This document shows positions 1 to 10,100 of a DNA stretch of 64,000 nt, piece after piece. Within the stretch, counting starts at the first letter, position 1; every line of letters starts with the position of its first letter. The position numbers and the translations under genes were made by a program. Origin of the DNA: Mesorhabditis belari (Eukaryota > Nematoda > Chromadorea > Rhabditida > Rhabditidae); NCBI GenBank assembly GCA_958450365.1, contig CAUEEP010000912.1, positions 1,044,501 through 1,108,500 of the forward strand, given 5' to 3'. Under the pieces are notes generated by a model that was not told the origin of the DNA, did not search any database, and saw nothing but the letters and a program-made list of their open reading frames with translations.

Positions 1-387
1 AACAATTACAAAAATAGTTCAATTTGACGCCATGAGCATGAAATCTTTCAAAAAAACGTAAAACAAAATTTTTCGGTCACAATAGGTGCTGTTAATCATT
101 GAGGCTCCTTGGCATTGAGATTGAAGCAACGATTGGAGGATAGGTACTTTAAAGATGAGGTGAATATAATGGATCAATAGATTTTTGGCTGGGTTTTGCA
201 AATGTGTGGAATTTATAATTGCCATAGGGTTATAATTGTCTTATTATTGCGTCCAGATTTAATTGACGATTTTCAAATTGCGATTTAATTGATAAATTGT
301 TCATAAAAAACCCTTAAATTGCTAAAAAATATTCTAATCTGGTTTGGAACAAAAAGCAAAAATCTTGGTTGGGAGAGGATCCGAAAC

Positions 388-520
388 AGGAGGGATCCGA
401 AACAGGAGGGGATCAAGGAAAAGGATCCGGAGGGGATCAAGGAAAAGGATCCGGAGGGGATCGAGGAAAAGGATCCGGAGGGGATCGAGGAAAAGGATCC
501 GGAAAGGATCCGGAGAGGAT
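388..520. repeat. GGATCCGGAGGGGATC minisatellite
   Basis: Tandem, partly degenerate copies of a unit of about 21 bases built on GGATCCGGAGGGGATCGAGG. It gives false open frames on both strands because the unit length is close to a multiple of three. Nothing gene-like was seen in 1-387. Confidence 0.8.
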
Positions 521-570
521 CGAGGAAAAGTTCTAAAGTCGGGCACACTATCCGCTAGGCCTGGTGATTA

Positions 571-726
571 GAGTGTGTTCCTCTCAAGAAATAGTGCAAA
601 ATAGCAAACGGGTGCATTGAAAATAAACTGAATAGCTTACAAATTGTAGAAGATATTTAAGATATTCAGTTGATTTCAACCCAACCCGTTTCCTATTTCA
701 CAATATTTCTTGAGGAGAACACACTC
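571..726. mobile_element. Short MITE with GAGTGTGTTC ends
   Basis: The left end GAGTGTGTTCCTCTCAAGAA is matched by an inverted right end (GAGTGTGTTCTCCTCAAGAA when read from 726 leftward), with about 100 bp between. No coding capacity. Related single ends (AGTGTGTTCC) occur near 24186 and 54622, so this is a dispersed family. Confidence 0.7.
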
Positions 727-1039
727 AACTAGTGAATATCGAGGATCGACAAGGGAAGGCTTATATCACCAAGCTTCAAAAATCTTTCGCGCTCTCACTT
801 TTCAAGCCTGTATTTACACGAGTTAAAGGACCCATTGGGTTGATTTTAGAACTGGGGTTTGCTCAGAATTTTGAGTAAAATCCGATCTAGGTCTCGTAGC
901 TTCACTCAATGCTAAGTTGAAACAGTTTTCTAGTGAGCAAGCTGGAATTTCTTTTCTATTTCTTCGTTAACCATAAGGTTTCCACCTATTTTGTACATTT
1001 TTGGCTTTTTACTTCAATATTTTCGATGAATGACGCAAT

Positions 1040-1044
1040 TTCAG
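1040..1044 (+). promoter_or_regulatory. Probable trans-splice (or 5' UTR) acceptor of adenylate kinase
   Basis: The motif TTCAG preceded by AATT lies 12 bases before the adenylate kinase ATG. In nematodes a TTTCAG this close to a start codon is commonly the spliced-leader acceptor. It could instead end an ordinary 5' UTR intron. Confidence 0.5.
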
Positions 1045-1056
1045 TCAGGGTAAATC

Positions 1057-2676
1057 ATGGCTGCTGCCGCTAAAGTCCAAGTGCACCGAAAAGAGATCGA
1101 CTTGAGCCCATTGAAGGCCGCCAACGTCCCAATCATTTTCATCGTTGGTAAGTACAAATACTATTTTCCATACTAGCTACTATTTTCCATAATATGATCA
1201 AGCTTTTAAAAGGTTGTGATTCTAGGTGGACCCGGTTCCGGAAAGGGAACTCAATGCGACAAGATTGTCGCAAATACGGCCTCTCCCACTTGTCATCGGG
1301 AGATCTTTTGAGGTAAAGAAGAATCATTTTCACCAAGCTAAACTCTTTGATAACTTTCCATGTCAAACAATTTTCTATTTGCAGAGATGAGGTCAAGTCC
1401 GGCTCGCCCCGTGGTTCCGAACTCACCGCCATCATGGAGGCCGGACAGCTAGTCCCATTGGTGAGTCTAAGACAGCGATTTAATTCTGGAATTGTAAAAT
1501 TGACGCTTTCTTTGATAACGAATTGATAAGATCAATATCTCTTCTCTTTTTGATCAACATTTCATGCATAATTTCTTTTCAGGAAGTCGTCTTGGACTTG
1601 GTTAAAGAAGCTATGTTGAAGAAGGTAGCTCAAGGAACAAAAGGCTTCTTGATTGACGGATATCCACGAGAAGTTGCTCAAGGAATTCAATTCGAGGGAG
1701 AGGTTAGTAAAGTTGTGATGAGTAAAGAAACTGCCAAGAAAAGGAACCAAAAGGGCAAAGCTAGGGCCAAAGCTAGGGCCAAAGCTAAGATCAAAGCTAA
1801 GATCAAAGCTAAGATCAAATTTCGGAGTGTTTCCCCAGAGTTACTGATAACAATTGTTAATGATTTCAGATCCCAGCCAGATAAGAGCTTCAATCAAAGC
1901 TAAAAGCTATCATTTTAGATCCAAGAAGCCCAACTTGTCGTCTTCTTTGACGTGTGTGAGGACACTTTGGTGAAGAGGTTGCTTGGACGCGCCATCACCA
2001 GGTAAACGACTAGATTTTGTAGTTTTGAGTACAAGATAAACAGTTTTTAGAAAATCTCTATCTAGAAAAATCTTAAAACTCTATTTAAAGAACACTTTTT
2101 AGTGGCCGAGCTGACGATAACATTGACACGATCAAGTTGAGACTTCACACCTTCATCAACTCGACCGCCCCTGTTGTCGACCACTACGAGAAGCAAGGAA
2201 AACTTGTCAGAGTGAGTGATATGAATAATTAGATTGAATTCGTCAGTCATTTGGGTCTTTTGCAAAGCTTTTGGTAATAGGCCCAATCTAAAGGTGAAAT
2301 TGAAGCTCTAAACTAAAGCCATCGGCTTTCGGTTGGCTTGATTTGCTTTGAGTTTAGCTTTTTGTCAACCCTGGCTATCTTACTAGTCTTACGAGTCTTA
2401 CGAGTCTTACGAGGCTATCATGACTATCTCCTGCATGTCTAGAGCTCTGACTAGGTACAACATCACGACATAAACTACCAAGAAAAGGAACCAAAGGAGC
2501 AAAGCTAGGGCCAAAGCTAGGATCAAAGCTAAGATCAAAGCTAAGACCAAATTTCGGAGTGTTTCCCCAGAATTACTGATAACAATTGTTAATGATTTCA
2601 GATCCCAGCTGAGGGCTCGGTCGATGACATCTTTGCCGAGGTGTGCAAAGCCCTTGACAAGTGCGTGAAACACTGA
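1057..2676 (+). CDS. Adenylate kinase (AK1 type), with apparent frameshift
   Basis: Catalyses ATP + AMP to 2 ADP in the cytosol. Exons: 1057-1147, 1226-1312, 1385-1460, 1583-1702, 1919-2001, 2103-2211, 2602-2676; about 212 aa, the usual AK1 length. Visible motifs: P-loop [10 protein letters not shown] at the exon 1/2 junction, AMP-binding region [11 protein letters not shown], the family signature [13 protein letters not shown], and the LID-side [15 protein letters not shown]. The start [18 protein letters not shown] precedes [13 protein letters not shown], the normal first strand. Oddity: exon 2 is 87 bases where phase needs 88; the P-loop half is in one frame and [13 protein letters not shown] in the next, so one base is missing near 1268-1273 (after DKIVA). 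All other junctions are in phase. The cause may be a base error in the sequence or a real inactivating mutation. Confidence 0.9.
1728..1877 (+). repeat. Duplicated intron 3' end inside adenylate kinase intron 4
   Basis: This 150 bp piece matches 2472-2609 at high identity. It carries the AAAGCTAGGGCC/AAAGCTAAGATC short tandem, the polypyrimidine/TTTCAG acceptor and the first eight bases (ATCCCAGC) of exon 7, set inside intron 4 (1703-1918). The two copies differ mainly in number of the 12 bp tandem units. The copied acceptor at 1868-1869 could act as a decoy splice site. Confidence 0.85.
2472..2609 (+). repeat. Source copy of the duplicated intron 6 3' end
   Basis: End of adenylate kinase intron 6 plus the first bases of exon 7. 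It pairs with 1728-1877 and is taken as the original because it adjoins the true exon encoding [14 protein letters not shown]. Confidence 0.75.
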
Positions 2677-2895
2677 AATCTTTAGACAATTTATTGTTCA
2701 ATTTATGCTGTCTTTTATTTTCTGGTTTTGCAACAATTGTGATGCTCACTAGTCAACAAATTCAGTGTCGGTCAACTCTCATGAACAAGGTTTCATTGCT
2801 GTGCAATAATAAAGAATTTTATCAGCTTTGAAACTTGACAAAATGGGCAATAGAACAGTGAATAATAGTGACAATTTAAAGACTGAAGTAAGGCA

Positions 2896-3165
2896 TGAGT
2901 GGCATTGAGCTGGCCTTGGCATTGAGCTGGTCTTGGCATTGAGCTGGTCTTGGCATTGAGCTGGTCTTGGCATTGAGCTGGTCTTGGCATTGAGCTGGTC
3001 TTGGCATGGCCGGCCGGGGCGTGGCATTGAGCTGGTCTTGGCATTGAGCTGGTCTTGGCATTGAGCTGGTCTTGGCATTGAGCTGGTCTTGGCATTGAGC
3101 TGGCCTTGGCATTGAGCTGGCCTTGGCATTGAGCCGGTCTTGGCATTGAGCTGGCCTTGGTTCTG
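2896..3165. repeat. 17 bp minisatellite (TTGAGCTGGTCTTGGCA)
   Basis: About fifteen copies of a 17 bp unit, interrupted by one GC-rich variant block near 3003-3022 (GGCATGGCCGGCCGGGGCGT). It lies in the region after the adenylate kinase stop. Since 17 is not a multiple of three, all three frames of one strand look open; these are not genes. Confidence 0.9.
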
Positions 3166-3405
3166 TTGTCAGTGGATTGGTATTAAGTTGGTAATGAAGT
3201 TTGATTCCTATTGACGTTAATTTGGGTCGACATTTGTCTTAAGTCAGTTACTAGTTTTCAGTGACAGTGACAAACAGTTGATGTTGATGGGAGTCAATAT
3301 TCTCTTGTGGCTTTATATGGAAAGCGATGTGCCAGATGGAATGCGATTGTGCGCGCACATAAAGAACACTAGCCACTTTTTGAAAAAAGCCTTGAAAAAA
3401 GAAGA

Positions 3406-3478
3406 ACTCCAAAGCGAGGATCGAACTTGTGAGGTCTCGCTCTAGAAAAGACCGATATACCTCTTGGCCATAACTGCA
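3406..3478 (-). pseudogene. tRNA-like sequence
   Basis: Read on the minus strand it has an A-box-like TGGCCAAGAGG and a B-box-like AAGTTCGATCC spaced as in a tRNA gene, with a possible GGTCT/AGACC stem between. The acceptor stem does not pair well, so it is more likely a tRNA-derived relic than a working tRNA. Confidence 0.4.
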
Positions 3479-4137
3479 CCAAATTGGCCCTGCAAGGAGG
3501 CCGCTAAGAGCCAAATGATCACATTTTCCTAACAAAACTTTAGACACTTATAACTCCTGGCAGATTGTCATTTAGTAAAAACGGAATATATATTTGGAAT
3601 CAGCATAAAATTCTGCGTCGAATGATATAGATCGCATAGCATTTAGCCGGCTCTGACCTTCGTTTCTTAGTTTAACCAATTCTCTTTCAACTAAAACACA
3701 CAAAATCTACCAAATATGAACCAAATTATTGTCTTTCTTTGAATTAAAAACGACACTGAGAAGCCAGAGTCAAAGTCAAGTCAAGGATCGCATAGCATTT
3801 GGCCGGTTCAGGCTGAACTTCCTTGAATGAGACTGTCAAGTATCGTTTAACTACAAAACAAATTTGATCTAATATTCTATTTAATCATTATAATTCTTTT
3901 GAACATTTAAAATAACCAACAGAGTAACTTCTCTTGCATTTCTCTGATATCAATAGATCCCTTTCGTGAAGGTGTCGTGGAATCGCTAATGGAGTCTTTC
4001 CCCCTCCAAAATGGAGGTAATCCACGCATCCGGTCTTCCATTCTGAAGCTCAAATATTGATTCAAAGCCGGTTACCTCTGATCTTATATCAAGAATATGT
4101 TCTATAAGAACACGTTTTGAAATTCATCTACATTCTT
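3479..4137. other. Intergenic; one possible upstream exon
   Basis: Two copies of GGATCGCATAGCATTTGGCC-like sequence (near 3629 and 3784) are present. The stretch 3957-4016 is bounded by CAATAG and GGTAAT and is open in the frame DPFREGVVESLMESFPLQNG, so it could be a 5' exon of the CNG channel gene. Nothing else recognised. Confidence 0.3.
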
Positions 4138-7100
4138 ATGGCCATTCGAGAAACGCTCAAGCAAGTGAAGGCAGCTTCGAAACTCCGCAAGTTAACTGGA
4201 GGGATTTTGGTAAATTTAGAGTCTTTGTATTATAATAATGAATATAATAGTATAATAATCCAAGAATTTATTGATTTATTGATTTAAGCTAGCCAGAAAA
4301 TGGCTTTTACATGAAAAGCAGCGGCACGATCATCAAGCTGATGAGTTGAACACGAAGAGGGTTTTCGATATCAATTTGAGAGAGCCACCCGAGAAAGGGA
4401 AAAGATCATGGATTAGGTTGGTCAAAAGAGAATAATCTATAAACTTTCAATAGCAATTTATTGGATATAAATAAATCTATTGAGTCTAGTGTTTTTTGAT
4501 GAATTGATACGGATTTCTATTAGGTGTGTGAAAAAGTAATCCACGTTTTTTATTTTTATTTTGTTTAAATAAATATATCTAAACAATTTTTAATTTTTTG
4601 TTAACGATATATATATCGTTTAAAAGCTTATTTTTTCCTCTTTCGAATGATATATTCATTTTGTTAAAAGGACGACAATAAACTACCTTCATTGTAGTTT
4701 GAAAATGGTATACACAAGTATCTTTATTCGGTCAAATTTGCTTTATGAGTTCAAAAATGGGTTGAAATCTGCGGAGGCTGCACGTCGAATTCGGAATGCG
4801 TTTGGCGAAGACGCCGTTACTGATGATACCGCTAGGTTTTGGTTCCAACGATTCAAAGGTGGTAATGAAAGCCTAGACGATGTGCCACGTGGCGGTCGCC
4901 CTGAGACCTGTTCGGATGACCAAATAAGACGCTGTCTTCTCGAAAACCCTCGTTCAACCTCTTCAGAAATAGGCCTTACATTAAATTATGATGGGTCAAC
5001 CGTAAGGAAACGCTTGAATGCCATGAATTTTATCAAAAAGTTGGACAAATGGATACCGCATAAACGTTAAAAACGTGGATTACTTTTTCACACACCTAAT
5101 ATTTGAGGAAAAAATCAAATCCTTTTTAGAGATGCTGCTAGATGAAAAAAACTAAAAAAAACTTTGCAAGCTATTCTTTGTCATCGATTCTTTGTCTTAA
5201 AGATTCTTTTTCATCAATTCTTTGTCATCAGCGATTCTTTGTCTGATTCAATCTCAAAACCAGTAAAAACATCCCCGTGCATTTGTCTTGAATACTTGAA
5301 AAGACTCATTTTGAATTACTTTCTTACATTATCAGTTCAAAAAGGGATGTGCTCTGGGAAATGGACGAGAAAAATTGACCCGAAATTACTAGATGGATGA
5401 GATTATCTCTTTTGAATCATTCACCCAATTTTCCTGGATAGACACCGTAAGGTGATCATAACCAAATTCCCGTGCATTACTTAGATATTACTTACTGATT
5501 ACTTAGATATGAAGACCATGAAGAGTTCTTTACTGTTCATCTCATTGTTTGAAAGCTTTTCAGTGAGATGGATGAGGAAATCCTCACTTAAACACACTCA
5601 TTCAATCCATCCAATCCCCATATCCCGTAATGAATCAGTACAATCTCAATTCTGACAACGAAACTTTAAAAAAAGTAAACATTTAAATGCATTCAACAAT
5701 TGTATTCATTATTTGGACATACAGATTTTATATTAATCTTCAAAAACTAAAAATTCTAGGAGAATCGTTTTCTGGTCATTTGACGAAACAAGCACATTTT
5801 TCTACTATTGGTCGATGATCATTTTTCTTGGTTGTTTCTATAATTTGGCTACAATTGCTGTGATGACTTTTGAAGTCTTGGTAATGAAGCTATTTTTATA
5901 CTCATATTTATACTCAATCCTTTGATCATAGCTTGAGAATCACTTCCGGAATTGGATGATTGGGAATTTCGTCTTTGACTCTCTTTACTTCGTTGATCTA
6001 TTGATTTTGACAAGGAAAGGTAAATTTATTTGATTTGATAATGATATTTGATAATGATTCAGTTAAAATTCTTTAGAATTCATCAAAGATGGGATTCGAG
6101 AAAGGAGAATTTTCGCTTTACTCGTGTTTCGCCTCAAATCCCCGCAGTTTTACTTGGACACTCTCTCACTTTTACCAACTGACCTTTTCTTGTTCCATTC
6201 GCAGATGTTGAGCATAGTGAGAGTGAATCGATTGCTGAAAGTAAGTGAATACAAGGAAAGCTTAATCTTGAATTTGTTTTGAATCCATTTGAATTGAATC
6301 CATTTGAATTGAATCTATTTGAATTGAATCTATTTGAATTGAATCTATTTGAATTCAATCCATTTGAATTCAATCCATTTGAATTCAATCCATTCAAATG
6401 AATTCAAAATAAACTCAAGATTAAGAGAAACTCGTTTCAAATCAAACTTTGCCTAACAATGCCTAATTGCTTAACAATCTCATTACCGCAACACACAAAA
6501 GGCCTGGCTTTTAACCAAATATGCAACCCATCTAGTAGCTGCCAATCTAGTAGCTACAAGTTACTAGTTGCAAGTCACTAGTTGCAAGTCACTATTAGAA
6601 ATTGGCCTTTTCCAAAAAGCCTCTAAAAACCTGCTTGTGAACATTCTCCTTTGATTTGATCACTTTTCCTTTTGAATTTGAAAGTTTCGTTCAAATCACT
6701 TGACTGGTTTTTAGAGATTTTCTATCCAAATTACTTTCTAGCTTTTGGAAAAAGCTCCATGTAAAAAAATTTTATGTTGAATCTGGAAAAGCCTTTTGCA
6801 AAACTAAAAGTTACCAAAAGCGTGGTTCAGGACCTGGCTTTTTCCTGGATCACAAGACTTTGGACTAGTTTCTGGACAAGTCTAGAAAGTAGGCCTGGAA
6901 GTCTGGCTTGCTAGGTCTTGTCTAGCCTAGCTTGCTTCAAACCCAAGTGGAATCTATTTCAGTAATCTTGAATTGAACTCAAGGTCAGCTTCAGGTTTAT
7001 CGCGTACTCGAGTTCTACACTCTAACCGAGATTCGAACGAATCTCCCAAATCTCTTTCATTTATTCAAACTCGTTTTCTTATGTCTTGTGATTTTCCATT

Positions 7101-10100
7101 GGAATGCGAGTCTCTACTACTTCTTGAGTACAATTTTTGGCTTGGAAAGTAGGTTCAAAGTATTATTGATGATTAGCTTAGACAAGTCTAAGCTAATCAT
7201 CAAGCTAAACAATGATTTAGCTGGCCATATTGAATCCTGGATTTTCTCATACGACAAAGTACCGGATCCAATCTTTGTCACTTGTGAAAAGTTTGAAAAA
7301 AAAACATTTCCGCGATATCAAAATTTTAGCGATTACCGTTGTCCACCAAATGAACATCACCCATTGAGTGATTATGAAGAGTGGACGAATTTCTCGATGC
7401 AATGTGAAAGAACGATGGAGATTTGGAGTAATAGGTAGCCTTAAAAACTTATTTGATTTAAATAGAGCTTTCAGAAGTTTTCCGATGAAGTTTAGCAACT
7501 TCTCGAAGCAGTACAGCTTGAGTTTTTACTGGTCAGCGTTAACATTGGTTACACTCGGTGAACAGGTGAAGAAATTCTTTGCAGGAACATCTTTCAATCG
7601 TAAAATTCACAATGGGAACAATTTAAGCTGATTCTTTTGAAATCTGGCTGAAATTTGAGAGTTGCCATCATTTTGTAACTTTTCCTGAATCAAGCTCTAG
7701 AAAAGTGCCCGGCTTTCTAGAGCCAACGAAATTAACAGATACAAATTTCTCAGAGCATTCAACTGCTGCTTTACTTACATATTAGATTACTTGGTTGTTT
7801 ACTTACTTGTTTGTTTACTTACTTACTTGTTTGTTCGTTTACTGTTCACTTGTTTACTATTGGGTTGTCCAGTTATGAATGCGCGTTTTTACTATTTGGT
7901 AAATTTCTGAACATATCGAACAGATGTATATGAGTGTTATAAATCATTCGAAAGCTGAAGATCTCCTCTACATTTTGGAATAAAAAAGTTTTTGAATTCA
8001 TTCAACTTTTTTGGGGAAATTGACTGCACAAAGGGAGAGGTCGTTTTCAAAAAAAACCCATTCCAGCCTAGCTATTCCTCAAGTTTTATGGTGTAAAATA
8101 ACCGCCCAGAAAAGAAAAGAAAAGCAAAGATGCTCTGAAATTGTTATATTTTTAAAAAAGTTGTTTTGATATATCTATTGACCAAACATCAAACGGTTAA
8201 CTCAATTTGAGCGGAGCCAAAACTTGATCCAAAGGCATCCTTCCATTTTTTGGCCACCTCTTCTTCTGTGCAGTCAATTTGCCCAAAAGCTGGGCAAATT
8301 CAAGAACCTTTTATATCAAAATGTAGAGGGGATCTTCAGCTTTCGAATAATACTCAGATATATCTTTTTCTTGATTTCGGTATCTTGAGAAATTTATAAA
8401 GTAGTAAAAAACGCGCATTCATAACTGGACAACCCAATAGTAAAGTAGATCAAAGTTACGTTCAACACCAGTTCCTCACTTCTTATTCTTGCTATACTCT
8501 TGAATTAAAGCTTTCTACGTTTAGCCATCTCCTGAGCACTCTTTCCAAAACACTTTCGAGATTCTGGACACCTTTCTGGGGCTTGTAATCTTTGCTGTGA
8601 TTCTTGGAGACATTGGTAACATGGTGCAGGTAAAATTTTCTTTTTTAAAATTTGAGTTTCTAAATCTTCCCAAGAATCCACTGCATTTTCAATTTTAGAC
8701 AATGAACTTAAAGAAAAGCGAGTTCGAGGAAGTGCTTGATGGCACACGATCCTACATGCATCGACAGTGAGTACAATAAGTATACGATCTTATTCTTGCA
8801 ATTCTAGCAAAGTGCATCCAGCTCTGCAAAACAAAATCGTTCGCTATCTGCAATATTGCTGGAGTGAAGGGCAAATGAGCGTCGATGAACAGGTCAGCTA
8901 AACTGATAAATCAAATTTGCTATTTTTGTCTCAACAATGCACTGGAATCAAACGGCGCTAGCTACTTTAAAGTTATTTGACAGAAAGCAAAGATTTCAGT
9001 CTTGATATGATGGACCATCAAGACTGGTAAGGTATAACAGAAAAGTTGTAGAAAATCAAAAATGAAGCTTATATCCAAATTTCCAAAAAGATACACTTAG
9101 TAGTTTCGCTTAAAATGCAAGTTTTGTGAAAATTCGTAAATTTGGCATTTCTGGAAAACCAGTTTTTGAATCGTTCTGAAAATTTGGCTATAAGCCTAAT
9201 TTTTGATTCTCTACAACTTTTCCATTGACGCCAAAATGGGTTTCTTTTGAAGAAAGTGCTCAAACTGTCACATATGACAATAGCCCGCAGTTTTCAAGTC
9301 ACCAACCCAACCTCTTTTTGGAAATTTGGATATAAGCTTAATTTTTGATTCTCTACAACTTTTCCATTGACACCAAAATGGATTTCTTTTGAAGAAAGTG
9401 CTCAAACTATCAAATATGACAATAGCCGGCAGTTTACAAGTCACCAATCCAATAGAACCAAGCGATCCAATCTAGTAATTGGTTCATTCAAAATTAAAAT
9501 CTAAGCCTCTTGAGTGCATTTCCCGATTTTCTGATGGATTCTATCTAGATATTCTATATCTAAATATGAATTCGAATTTAGATATTGGATAAGCCTTCAT
9601 TGTGGTTATGCAATAAGGTATGGGATTTTAGCGAACAAATTTTCTTTTGGTGTTTCAATTTTGTTTAGCCTGAAGTTTTCAATTCACCAAACCAATAGTT
9701 TCTAAAAATCAAAACAGCTAGCAAAAAATGTTAAAATTGAAAGAGTTATTTGCCAAAGATTGTAAAGAGAAAATGTAAAGAGAAAAAAAGAGAAAAAAAG
9801 ATGAAAAGAGTTATTCCTCCAAGATTGTAAGCCGAGGGGTAAATCTAGCGAATTAAGCTAAATCTAGCAATTGGTGAACCCTGTTCTTATCTCAGAGATT
9901 GTCTGTTCAAGGAAATCGCCGATTTCCTTCCAAATCGCCTCTACGGTCACATGTCTGTTCACATTCATATCAAGGCTAATCTTGTGAAAGAGATGGCCAA
10001 TCGAAGCCAAGTCTGACCCTAAGTCAGACCAGTATCCCTGCTTTCAGGCTTGGCCTTAGCTTGTTTTGGTTATTTTATAAGAGCAGTCTCAATCCTCTTG

